The notes under the pieces are model-generated. The model ran no database searches. It saw nothing but the letters and a program-made list of their open reading frames with translations, and was not told the DNA's origin. Positions 43,401 through 50,610 of a stretch of DNA of 64,000 nucleotides are shown one piece after another; positions within the stretch are counted from its first letter, which is position 1, and each line of letters begins with the position of its first letter. Source of the stretch: Myxococcales bacterium (lineage in GTDB: Bacteria > Myxococcota_A > Polyangia > Polyangiales > Polyangiaceae); assembly GCA_903642325.1 (NCBI GenBank), contig CAHJWM010000007.1, positions 62,001 to 126,000 on the forward strand, given 5' to 3'. The translations under genes and the position numbers were made by a program.

Positions 43401-45756
43401 CTTGTCGATCCAGATTTGCGAGCAGGTCCTGAAAACGCCCCTGCTTCGAGTACAATCGGTCCAGCCCGCGCAGGGCTTCCAGGCTCGAACCGTCGACGGC
43501 GAGTGCGGCTCGAAATCGCTCGATGGCTTGACCGTCGTCGTTCAGGCTCGTCTCGAACAATTCGGCGATCCGACACAAGGTTTGCTGCCGCTCTTCGCCG
43601 CGTTGCACATCCGCCCGGTACTGCAAAACCTGCAGCAGCCCACGGAAGTCGCCGGTGCGCTGGTAGATGCGGGCGAGCGCTTCGCTCGCCCTGGGCTGCG
43701 CTGGATCTTCACTCGCGATCTGTTCGTACAGCTGACGGGCACTTTCGGTGTCGTTCAGACGTAGCTCGAGGACCTCGGCGGCCTGGGCACGTAGCTCGCG
43801 CGCCTCTGCCGGCATAGCGGCGTCCGCGCGCTGGGTCAGCACTACGCCGAGCTCCGACCACTGTTGAGCCTTCTCGTAGATCTGCGTCATGGCCCGGAGC
43901 GACTGATCGTCAGCGGGGTCGCTGGCGAGCACGGCCTGAAAGCAGGGCAGTGCCAGATCGGGTCGCCGTAATTTCTCGACGTACCACTGACCGGCGCGGT
44001 TCCAGATCGCTCGTCGAATCTCGGGCGCGGCGTCCTCGTCCTGTGCGCTGGCAGCGCAATTTGCGAGCACCTCGTTCCAGGCTTGCTGACTAGTGCCGGC
44101 GAGCCGTTCGATCTCGACGCCGAGTCTCGGCTGGCTCGGATCTTCACACAGCGCCTGTGTATAGGCGACCAATGCCTGTTCGGCGTCTTTCAGCTCGGTT
44201 GCATAGAGCGTACCTATTTCCGAGAGCGCGCGTGCACGCTCCGCCGCGCTGGCGGAGTTTTCAGCGCGGGCGAGCAGCATCTCCACCACTTCCTCGAACT
44301 TGCCGAGGCGCCGACGTGAGTCCTCGAGCCCGCCCAATGCCACGTTGTCGTCGGGGTCGAGCCGCACGATTTGCTCGTACACGCTTTCGGCGCGATGCAG
44401 ATCGAAGTCGCCGGCGGCCAATAGTCGAGCGGCGCGAAACAGCAGGCTTTTCGCGGCTTCCTTTTCGGCATCGCCTGGAGGGATGAGCTCCGCGGCGCGC
44501 AGCAGGCCCTCAACCACGAGCGCTGGGTCCGCGCCCGATTCGACGCTGCTGTCGAGGGCCAGCGCCGCGTCTTCGTCGTTCGGTGTTTCCAGTAGAGCAT
44601 CGATCCTTGCATTCAGCTCGGTGCTCGAAAGGAGGAGGTTTGGTTGCGGCGGGACCGAGGGCTTGATGGCATCGAAAAGCGCGAGCACTTCGCTCGCGCT
44701 TTTTGGGCGCCGTGCCGGATCCTTGTTCAGCAGCCGCAACACGAGCTCGTCGAGCTCAGTCGGGACCCAACCGCGTGGAGCGAGGCGGCTGGGTGGCGGC
44801 GGCTCGACGCTGAGCTGCGCGACGGCAACTTCGAGGGCGGGCCGGTCGCCGAACAGCGGCTTGCCGCTCAACATCTCGTACAGCATCGCGCCAAACGAAT
44901 AGACGTCGCTCGCTGGATCTGCGGCAAGACCGCGGATCTGTTCCGGGGACGCAGTGCGCAGCGAGCCGACGGTGGCAAGTTGCTCATTGCCGCCGTCGAG
45001 CACCCGGTAGCGCAGCCGATCGAAGCCTGCGTCGACGAGCAGCACGTTCTCCGCCCCGTCGGCGGGTCGGCTGACCAGCACATTGGCGAGCCGCAAGTCC
45101 CCGTGTGCGATGCGCCGAGCGTGTAACGCGGCCAGCGGCCGTAGAATGCCCCGGATCAGGGCCCTCGCACTATCGATGTGTAAAGGGCCGCCCTGGGCCA
45201 CGCGCTCGGCCAAAGGCTCCGCCTCCACCACCGCGTGCGACACGACGACGAGATTTCCGATCCTACGAGCGCTCAGCTCGCGTGGCAGTCCAGCGTCCTC
45301 GATCGGGCTTATCAGGCGCATCGCGGTAAGAAAACGCTGCACGCCACGCTGATCCCGCATCGCCTCATAGCGCAGCACTTTGACGCGATATGCGGAGCCA
45401 CTCTGGCTGGCAAGATATGAGATACCCAGGCGGCCTTCGCCCAACTTGCGAATGATCGAGTACGGCCCTAGCTCGGCGCCCGGTTCCAGCTCCGCGTCGA
45501 GCGCGACCCCCTGGATGCCCAGCTCGGCGACTTTCGGGTTCACCTCCGTACGGGTCGCAAGCAGCGCGTCGCACAACGCCTCGATCGCGTCGCGCTCGAG
45601 GCAATGCCCGATCAGCGCACCGGCAAAAGATGCCTTGGCCGCCGCGCCGCCTACGTCTTCGGGTTCGAATCCCAAGACGTCCCGGCTCAGCTTCAGCAAA
45701 CCAGGGAGATCGTACAGTCGCTCGAGCTCCGCGCGCAGGATATCTGTGTCGGTCAT
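40444..45756 (-). CDS. Giant Ser/Thr kinase-like protein with TPR superhelix
   Basis: 1770 residues in four parts. Residues 1-75 form a compact helical domain ('LERLYDLPGLLKLSRDVLGF', 'HCLERDAIEALCDALLATR') resembling effector-associated or death-like adaptor domains; this is tentative. A protein-kinase domain covers about 97-365: Gly loop 'KLGEGRLGISYLA', Lys126, catalytic loop HGDLRLAN (Asp220, Asn225), metal-binding DAG (Asp242) and SPE (270-272). HRD is HGD, the catalytic-loop Lys is Arg and DFG is DAG, so activity is possible but uncertain. Residues ~390-1475 are degenerate TPRs with a 72-residue period. The C-terminal ~290 residues are a separate unassigned domain with 'MTADRAGFVLSHDLE'. 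No membrane segment is visible. The ATG has no obvious ribosome-binding site. Confidence 0.9.
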   Translation of the reverse strand: MTDTDILRAELERLYDLPGLLKLSRDVLGFEPEDVGGAAAKASFAGALIGHCLERDAIEALCDALLATRTEVNPKVAELGIQGVALDAELEPGAELGPYSIIRKLGEGRLGISYLASQSGSAYRVKVLRYEAMRDQRGVQRFLTAMRLISPIEDAGLPRELSARRIGNLVVVSHAVVEAEPLAERVAQGGPLHIDSARALIRGILRPLAALHARRIAHGDLRLANVLVSRPADGAENVLLVDAGFDRLRYRVLDGGNEQLATVGSLRTASPEQIRGLAADPASDVYSFGAMLYEMLSGKPLFGDRPALEVAVAQLSVEPPPPSRLAPRGWVPTELDELVLRLLNKDPARRPKSASEVLALFDAIKPSVPPQPNLLLSSTELNARIDALLETPNDEDAALALDSSVESGADPALVVEGLLRAAELIPPGDAEKEAAKSLLFRAARLLAAGDFDLHRAESVYEQIVRLDPDDNVALGGLEDSRRRLGKFEEVVEMLLARAENSASAAERARALSEIGTLYATELKDAEQALVAYTQALCEDPSQPRLGVEIERLAGTSQQAWNEVLANCAASAQDEDAAPEIRRAIWNRAGQWYVEKLRRPDLALPCFQAVLASDPADDQSLRAMTQIYEKAQQWSELGVVLTQRADAAMPAEARELRAQAAEVLELRLNDTESARQLYEQIASEDPAQPRASEALARIYQRTGDFRGLLQVLQYRADVQRGEERQQTLCRIAELFETSLNDDGQAIERFRAALAVDGSSLEALRGLDRLYSKQGRFQDLLANLDRQVEVAATPRQKVVLFERMAAVYEEEFLDHERAAEALERVLALDPAQEAALISLVRHYRSLERWEDVARLYEQQLKQITEGPRRLALLLQRARLLADQIGSPERAMESYEAVLEIDPHHPGALEALARLREAAGDADAALSALDALANRAPTAEAKAEHYIRAAKVLEARGDRDGAIERYKRAFDANPKDSTSAVALREAYTASGDLSAAVHILEQELLHTVGVVAKARLTGQIASFARERLKDDKRAEEAAKRALALDAANLDALTVLGDIAFDAKRFMEAATYYELVAGRAESLEKTAAARLLVRYVDALSQTGSTEKALLPMDTLLRIAPDDSDALARVALVTFEHGSPKRAGELYHDLLSRFGAAMPSEGRAKAAYRYGEARRRAGDLEGSLAPLKEAADLDPRAPEPLVALARVYEAQENWLECSKIKTRHLDIAGGDERIQLLIDVGDIASGKLNDRAQATKSFVAALDERPNNRRLLTKLMQLYGEDKDWNKLVDVVLRLADFVDDPKQKVKYLHTAAIVTARQIGDPARALDFYEQVLALEPGFDKALNEAVELERARANHSGVERLLKQKLALASESDDQPGMLQSFSALAELYELDMGQIDLAIDALEAAETLEPDNRERTEHLSNLYVTDPGRYLDKAIAAQAILLRQNPYRQDSYKTLRRLYTETKRADASWCLCQALTVLNLAEPDEERFYKRMRSDTAAPAQAALSEDDWLDLLMHAEADTLLTSVFALIEPVVVARRSQTIQELGYDPSYALDVASHTAPVCQSLYYAAGVLGTAVPPAYENPNDPGGISFLFASQPSLILGRTALRPDVPLQPAAFIAGRQLTFFRPGLYLRHLLGSGTALRSWFFAAIKLTSPQFPVSPELEGAVNEAYQALEVGLVGQMRDQLTTVVAKLLTSGAALDLKRWVAAVDMTADRAGFVLSHDLETSIQVVKASDESSSAVSPDERFKELALFAVSSEYFEIRHRLRVSVDS

Positions 45757-45861
45757 GTTAATTTTTGTCGTCTCAGACCATCAGCGCTCGGTAGGAAGGG
45801 CTGGAAAGCACTGCCATCCGACGAGGCTAATGGCCGGCGACCATAGCCGATTTCTGGCCCT

Positions 45862-45880
45862 GTCTCAGCGCTTGTGAGAC
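45862..45880 (+). promoter_or_regulatory. Small inverted repeat just upstream of the FtsB-like gene
   Basis: GTCTCA (45862-45867) and TGAGAC (45875-45880) form a perfect six-base inverted repeat with a 7-base loop, ending 9 bases before the GTG start at 45890, where the ribosome would bind. It could be an operator or an mRNA hairpin controlling translation. The sequence alone does not tell which. Confidence 0.3.
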
Positions 45881-45889
45881 CTTCCCGAG

Positions 45890-46183
45890 GTGAGCTCCGG
45901 ATCCCTTTTCGTGCAACGGGTAATGCCCCTGGCGGTCTTGGCCGTGGCCGTGATTTCGGTCCCCATGTTGATGTTGTCCGCGGCCGGATGGCCCCGATTA
46001 CAGAGCCTGCGGGAGGAAAAAATGCGAGCCGATCAGGAGGTGTCGCGGCTCTCACAGGATATCTGGGAGTTACGCGCGGAGGTGGCTCGCATCAAGGATG
46101 ACCCGGCCGCAGTCGAGCGCGCCGCGCGCGACGAGCTGGGTTTGGTCCGGCGCACCGAAGTCGTGTTTCAGTTTCATGACTGA
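45890..46183 (+). CDS. FtsB/DivIC-family septum formation initiator
   Basis: 97 residues from GTG 45890; ATG 45923 would give 86 residues and still keep the membrane helix. One hydrophobic span (about 12-32) is followed by a coiled coil ('LREEKMRADQEVSRLSQDIW') and the conserved C-terminal 'DDPAAVERAARDELGLVRRTEVV', which matches the FtsB/DivIC 'YIEELARERLGLVKPGE' pattern. This small bitopic protein links FtsL and FtsQ in the division complex and helps trigger septal peptidoglycan synthesis. It is transcribed divergently from the kinase-TPR gene and stands alone. Confidence 0.88.
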   Translation: MSSGSLFVQRVMPLAVLAVAVISVPMLMLSAAGWPRLQSLREEKMRADQEVSRLSQDIWELRAEVARIKDDPAAVERAARDELGLVRRTEVVFQFHD

Positions 46184-46267
46184 TTGCCTTGCGGTTGCTG
46201 CCACGCCCTAATGCGAGCGATGGACGCGCGCGGCTCATGCTCGAGAGCGACGCCTACGGGAGTCGAT

Positions 46268-46444
46268 TCAGCGACTAGGGGCGGGGAGCCGCGCCGAGGC
46301 GCGGCGGTCGCCGGCTGATGAGTGGTACTCGCCAAGCCAGCGCTCGAGGCGCGTTTCAGCCGCTTCCTGCGAGAGCCCGCTACGCTGCGCTAGAAACGCG
46401 ACGAAATCGGCCGGGAGCGATTCAGAGTTGGTATGTAAGCTCAT
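46268..46444 (-). CDS. Small hypothetical protein, possible gene
   Basis: 58 residues from ATG 46444. The central ~30 residues ('LPADFVAFLAQRSGLSQEAA' then 'ETRLERWLGEY') read as a compact amphipathic helical bundle with normal composition; the tail is Arg/Ser-rich. No clear ribosome-binding site precedes it. The frame is open far upstream, but the upstream part reads as noncoding (Cys, Trp and Ser-rich). It is downstream of the outer-membrane protein gene on the same strand. I do not recognise it. Confidence 0.4.
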   Translation of the reverse strand: MSLHTNSESLPADFVAFLAQRSGLSQEAAETRLERWLGEYHSSAGDRRASARLPAPSR

Positions 46445-46720
46445 TATGACAATCAATGATGGCGAGACGTGGGGTCCGCTGACCGGGCTCGATGAAGCAC
46501 GGTTCATGCCAGTGAGCTGAATCAGTCTGCGCGTGCACCACGCGACGATCGAGCCGACGAGGGGCCAGTTCGACGCGGACGATGGGCAGGCGGAGCCGCC
46601 TGCCATGGCAAAAATAGACACCATGTCCCCCGCCGCCGCGCCACAACCCTCGAGCGCCGAGGACTCTGCGAGGACACGTTGATTTGCAAGCACTGCCAAC
46701 GCCGGCTCCGGCGCTCCGAA

Positions 46721-47398
46721 TCAAGGAAAGCGGGCTTGCACGCCACCCTGCAGCTCGAGCTCGCTGTGAATCGAGCGCAGAACTCCAGTAGTGAGGCCGG
46801 CGTCAACGAAAACACCGACATATTTTGCAAAGTCGAACTGAGCTCCGGCCGCCAGGTGAATCAGCAGGTCATTTTTATACGCGGGGCGGTTTCGCCGATA
46901 GTCCGCGGCGCTCCCGCCGTGCTCGAGCTCCCATGCCAATGCCGGCTCGACGAAGATTTTGAGCCTCGAATCGCTCATCGTGTAAATGCGTGCGCCCGCG
47001 CCGACCACTTTCAGCGGCAGGGTATCGGTCTCGACCTCTCGAGCGAGTCCGAGCCTAAGGAACAGGTAGGGCTCGACGAAGTCGAGCGGCGCGAAGCTCA
47101 ACGCGAGATCCATAGCCAAGGGCGCGCCATGGCCACAGAACTTCTGCTGATCTTTCCCTGCTTTGTCCGCCTTGTATGCCGCACACAGGGGCGACTGATC
47201 ATAGCGGAGGATCATGTTGTAGCCGCCGACCAAGCCAGCGCGCAGACCGAACTGCAGGCCATGCCCGAAATAGTCGGCATGTTCGGTGCGGACGCCTGGT
47301 TCGGCACGAGGCGGGCGGGTGGCGGGTTCGTCGCCGAGCGCTGGTACTACGAAGGAGATCGATAGACCGAGGACCGCCCAGGTAAATCGCGCTTCCAA
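46721..47398 (-). CDS. Predicted outer-membrane beta-barrel protein
   Basis: 225 residues from a TTG start with a GGGG stretch a few bases upstream. A signal peptide with cleavage near 'VVPALGDE' (about residue 22) leads to a protein of alternating hydrophobic strands, for example 'LQFGLRAGLVGGYNMILRYD', 'YLFLRLGLAREVETDTL', 'LIHLAAGAQFDFAKYVGVFV' and 'LELQGGVQARFP' at the C-terminus. This is the pattern of a small eight-strand outer-membrane barrel. A cysteine pair (Cys72 and Cys88 region) may form a loop disulfide. No family is recognised and the function is unknown. It starts 60 bases after the aconitase-fold gene stops and is probably in the same transcript. Confidence 0.7.
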   Translation of the reverse strand: MEARFTWAVLGLSISFVVPALGDEPATRPPRAEPGVRTEHADYFGHGLQFGLRAGLVGGYNMILRYDQSPLCAAYKADKAGKDQQKFCGHGAPLAMDLALSFAPLDFVEPYLFLRLGLAREVETDTLPLKVVGAGARIYTMSDSRLKIFVEPALAWELEHGGSAADYRRNRPAYKNDLLIHLAAGAQFDFAKYVGVFVDAGLTTGVLRSIHSELELQGGVQARFP

Positions 47399-47458
47399 GC
47401 CCCAGACCGTAAACGATCTGGCTGCACATCGCTATCGCAGCGGCAGCACGCTCGTTCG

Positions 47459-49231
47459 CTAGCGTTTAGCGCTTCGGGCGCTGCCCGCCATCGTCCAGTC
47501 GCGTTCGGCGCCGAGCGCGACCCAGGTCAAGCCGACGGGGCCTCCGCCGGTGTTCACCGTAAGTTGTTTCTGACCATTCCAGGCGCTGGCGGCTGGTAAC
47601 GCGAGCGTCGGCTCGGCGCGCAATTTGACGAGGTCGCCTGGGTCGCTCACGAGGGCCAAAATCCCGAGACCGGCAAGCATGGGCACGATGCCGCTCGGAA
47701 CATGTGACGCGATCACCGCGCGCACGGTCTCGCACAGCTCCGGGGCTCGCCTCGCTAACCAACGCACGTCGTCCAAGGACTCGAGCACCAGCACGCTCGC
47801 AGTCGTAGGCTTGCCGCGCTTCGATACGATGGGCAACGTTTGCGCGTGGTCGTACGGGTAGGCCTTTGGTACGTCGATGGCGCCCTGTTTCCCAGCCTCG
47901 GCTTCTTTGGCTTTGCTCTTCGCCTTGCGCACGATCAATACGTCGTCCGTGGGCAGGGTGCGCGGGACCGTGACGCGTACCGGTCGTTTGAACGAGCGCG
48001 GGTCGCCCACCGTCCCGGTAGCCACCGAGAATGCGAGGGTCTCGGCGGATGCGACCACGAAGCGCTGCGCGCTGACTGGGAAGCTCGGCTCCGGATCGAA
48101 CGTGCGCAGTGAAACTCCGCCGTCATTCGGCGGTGGATACAATTCACCCGTAACCAGCCGCGGGTCGGGCTCGAGCAAGCGCGCTCCGGTCGCCACCAAG
48201 TCGACGAGCGCGCCGGACTGCGCGAGCACTTCCAACGCTTGCCGGGACGGCGGAGCCACCAGCAGGTCGAGCTTCGGGGGAACTCGTTTGCTCTTAAGCA
48301 AAGCCGCGGCTGCCAGCAGGTCCCGTAATGACGCCCCCGAGTCCCCGCCGAGGATCACTTGGCTCACCGGCTTGCCCGCGATCTCCCGCACTGGTTTCAC
48401 GACGCCGTCCTCATCCAGCACCAGCGGGTCTACTGCCGACAAGTCCACGCTGATGACGTCATCGCAGGGCGCGCCCGGATCCGGCAGTAATCCGCGGTGA
48501 GCCTTCGAGCGACGTTGATCACGCAAGTAGACCTCTGTCTTCTCATCGCTCACGAACACGGCCGCCGCCGCGCCCAGCATGGGCGCAAGCGCCGCCAGCA
48601 CAGCGCGGTCTGAAACAGAGAGGAGGCGCGCGCTGGGCCCGGCAAATTCGATCACTACGGGCGCTTGGTATTCCGTGTCCACCCGAAGAATTGTTTCCGC
48701 GAGGCCGCGGCGCATCAGCTCCAACCCGACGTCCCTCACGCACACGAACGGACGCACCCGTCCCGAAAGCAAAATCTGCACGCTGCGCGGCGGGCGCAAG
48801 AGCACGTTGCCCGTTACCAACGCTTCGGCTAACTGCGAAGGCGGTACGACCAAGGTCAGCATGCCGGCACCGCCGACCGAAGCCAGGCGAGGCTCGTCCG
48901 TGAGCGCAAGGCGCGCCGGGCTCCCGAAGCGCTCGAGGTGCACGGCGGCGGGGAAGCCGATGCCGGGTCGAGCGATCAGCATGCCGAGGTTCAGTGCGTC
49001 CTTCGCACCGCGCAGGCTCAAGCCGGGCGCTACGTCCGAGAGAGCGGTGACGCAGCGCGTGTCATAGGCAATGGCCACCTCCACCGCGCACTTCTTGGCC
49101 GTTGAGAGCACCGGCTCACAGAGCGTGCGATCGGGTTCTCTCGCGAGGACGACTTGGTCGACCTTCACCCGAACGAGATCTCCGTTCAGGTTTGGATCAT
49201 CCGCGCGCCCGGCGAGGATCTTCTGGGTCAT
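47459..49231 (-). CDS. Aconitase-fold protein lacking catalytic and iron-sulfur residues
   Basis: 590 residues from ATG 49231 (open upstream to 49318). It aligns along its length with Aquifex-type monomeric aconitase: 'LARPGIGFP...VHLERFGSP', 'LSGRVRPFVCVRDVGLELMRR', 'VVKPVREIAGKPVSQVILGG', 'TGARLLEP', 'GGVSLRTF' and, in the swivel domain, 'VRAVIASHVPSGIVPMLAGL'. Key residues are gone. The DHN motif is DTR (57-59). SDSH is TDEP (111-114). The Cys of GSCTN is Asp297. The two Cys of CGPC are Pro357 and Val360. The GSSR loop is DVRW. It cannot bind a normal [4Fe-4S] cluster or catalyse hydration of aconitate. The frame is intact, so it is a pseudoenzyme, not a broken gene. Role unknown. An outer-membrane gene follows. 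Confidence 0.82.
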   Translation of the reverse strand: MTQKILAGRADDPNLNGDLVRVKVDQVVLAREPDRTLCEPVLSTAKKCAVEVAIAYDTRCVTALSDVAPGLSLRGAKDALNLGMLIARPGIGFPAAVHLERFGSPARLALTDEPRLASVGGAGMLTLVVPPSQLAEALVTGNVLLRPPRSVQILLSGRVRPFVCVRDVGLELMRRGLAETILRVDTEYQAPVVIEFAGPSARLLSVSDRAVLAALAPMLGAAAAVFVSDEKTEVYLRDQRRSKAHRGLLPDPGAPCDDVISVDLSAVDPLVLDEDGVVKPVREIAGKPVSQVILGGDSGASLRDLLAAAALLKSKRVPPKLDLLVAPPSRQALEVLAQSGALVDLVATGARLLEPDPRLVTGELYPPPNDGGVSLRTFDPEPSFPVSAQRFVVASAETLAFSVATGTVGDPRSFKRPVRVTVPRTLPTDDVLIVRKAKSKAKEAEAGKQGAIDVPKAYPYDHAQTLPIVSKRGKPTTASVLVLESLDDVRWLARRAPELCETVRAVIASHVPSGIVPMLAGLGILALVSDPGDLVKLRAEPTLALPAASAWNGQKQLTVNTGGGPVGLTWVALGAERDWTMAGSARSAKR

Positions 49232-49516
49232 GGTGCGGGGCGGATCCCCCGCTCGCGCACGCATCGGAGTGCTCGGAAAGTAGCCGCTCGGCCCGAGCAG
49301 GGTCAAGGACCGCGGCACGGCGCACGGCCGTTACGGCGATTCGCCCGGCTTTAGCGCGGCCGCAAGTACTGCCGGCCGGCGGGTGAGGCGCCGGCTTCGC
49401 GAGGAGCGTGGTTCGGCCCGATGGCCTGTAAGATTTGCTTAATGTTTTCGCGCTGCGAGGCGGAGGCTGCACTTCGAAAATTCACTTGCGAGGGCAATCC
49501 GGGCTAACCTGACCCC

Positions 49517-49879
49517 ATGTTCAAAGAGGCGTTGCAGAGCGTCGTAGAAGGCACGGACGGCGGCATCGCGGGGCTGCTCATGGACTTCGAAGGCATCCCA
49601 CTGGAAAGCTACACCAAGGCCGACGCGGCGATCGACATCGAGACGGTCGGCGCCGAAGTCAGCGTCGTCGTGAAGGGCATCCAGCGCGCCACCGAGATGC
49701 TCGACGCGGGCGAAACCAGTGAAGTGTCGTTCAAGAGTGACAAGATGATCACACTGATCCGCATCGTCACAAAAGGCTATTTCGTCGCTCTCACGCTCTC
49801 GCCCGACGCCAACTTAGGCAAAGGGCGCTATCTGCTGCGCCTCCTCGCGCCCAAGCTGGCCGAGGAGCTCGCGGCCTGA
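49517..49879 (+). CDS. Roadblock/LC7-domain protein (MglB-like)
   Basis: 120 residues with the Roadblock/LC7 fold: 'MFKEALQSVVEGTDGGIAGL' (helix and strand), 'LMDFEGIPLESY', then 'EVSVVVKGIQRATEMLDAGE' and the strand 'ITLIRIVTKGYFVALTLSPD'. The family includes MglB, the GTPase-activating protein for the polarity GTPase MglA in Myxococcus. No MglA gene is adjacent, so the partner is not known. It is a cytosolic homodimer in known cases. The stop is 1 base before the aroQ GTG, which implies tight coupling with a metabolic gene. Confidence 0.85.
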   Translation: MFKEALQSVVEGTDGGIAGLLMDFEGIPLESYTKADAAIDIETVGAEVSVVVKGIQRATEMLDAGETSEVSFKSDKMITLIRIVTKGYFVALTLSPDANLGKGRYLLRLLAPKLAEELAA

Positions 49880-49880
49880 A

Positions 49881-50402
49881 GTGGCGGACGCGAAACGAAA
49901 GCCGCGGGGGGGCACCCTGTCCGTCGTTCCCGACGCGCCAAAAATTCGGGCACGCAGCGCCGTGCGTGTGCTGGTCGTGAGCGGACCAAATCTCGATCGG
50001 CTCGGCAAGCGCGAGCCGGAAGTTTACGGCTCGGTAACGCTCGGCCAGATCCACGAGTTGCTCGGCGCGGCCTCGACGTTGCGTAAAGCCGTAGTGGAGT
50101 GTCGGCAGAGCAATCACGAAGGCGCGCTGATCGATTGGGTCGGGTCGGCGAGCGACGATGGCTTCTCCGGTATCTTACTGAATCCCGGGGCGCTGACTCA
50201 CTACTCGTACGCGCTCTACGACGCGATCAAGGGTTCGAGCATACCGGTGGTGGAGGTCCATCTTTCGAATCCGGACGCGCGCGAGGCCTTTCGAAAAGAA
50301 TCGGTGATCGCCCCAGCCTGCGTCGGCACCGTCGCTGGCTTCGGCGCCGCCTCCTACACGTTGGCTCTGACCGGCCTCCTCGACCGCTTGCAACCGAGCT
50401 AA
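49881..50402 (+). CDS. aroQ: Type II 3-dehydroquinate dehydratase (AroQ)
   Basis: 173 residues from GTG 49881. AroQ dehydrates 3-dehydroquinate to 3-dehydroshikimate in the shikimate pathway as a dodecamer. The family features are 'VSGPNLDRLGKREPEVYG' with the catalytic Tyr, 'RQSNHEGALIDWVG', 'LNPGALTHYSYALYDAI' with the catalytic His, 'VEVHLSNPDAREAFRKESVI' and 'GTVAGFGAASYTLAL'. A basic N-terminal extension of about 27 residues is unusual; most AroQ proteins are about 145 residues. Order aroQ-accB-accC is common in bacteria, which supports the call. Confidence 0.95.
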   Translation: MADAKRKPRGGTLSVVPDAPKIRARSAVRVLVVSGPNLDRLGKREPEVYGSVTLGQIHELLGAASTLRKAVVECRQSNHEGALIDWVGSASDDGFSGILLNPGALTHYSYALYDAIKGSSIPVVEVHLSNPDAREAFRKESVIAPACVGTVAGFGAASYTLALTGLLDRLQPS

Positions 50403-50563
50403 ATCCCGGCTCGTGGTCGTGGGCGATGTCGCGGCGGGTCGGAGGCGCGCAAGCTCGTTCGCAGTTGTCCGCCGGGCGCGCCCGCCATACGAGTTGCGAC
50501 ATGCGATTCGTGTGCGCTAACTTGCCGCTCCCTCGAGCGCCCCGATGCGATTCGGAACGCGCC

Positions 50564-50586
50564 AGGGCCCGTTTCGGCGGGGCCCT
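50564..50586 (+). promoter_or_regulatory. GC-rich hairpin in the accB leader
   Basis: AGGGCCC (50564-50570) and GGGCCCT (50580-50586) form a perfect seven-base stem with a 9-base loop. It ends 24 bases before the accB ATG. A T run (TTTTT) occurs about 15 bases later, too far for a classical terminator. The element lies in the 208-base gap between aroQ and accB, where a promoter or leader control of fatty-acid synthesis is expected. Its role is unproven. Confidence 0.35.
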
Positions 50587-50610
50587 CTCTGCACAGGAAC
50601 TTTTTGCACC

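Noticed and set aside
45661-45674. A GGTTCGAATCCC sequence resembling a tRNA T-loop
   Set aside because: It lies inside the kinase-TPR coding sequence, there is no acceptor stem, D-arm or anticodon arm around it, and it encodes the in-frame residues of the N-terminal domain.
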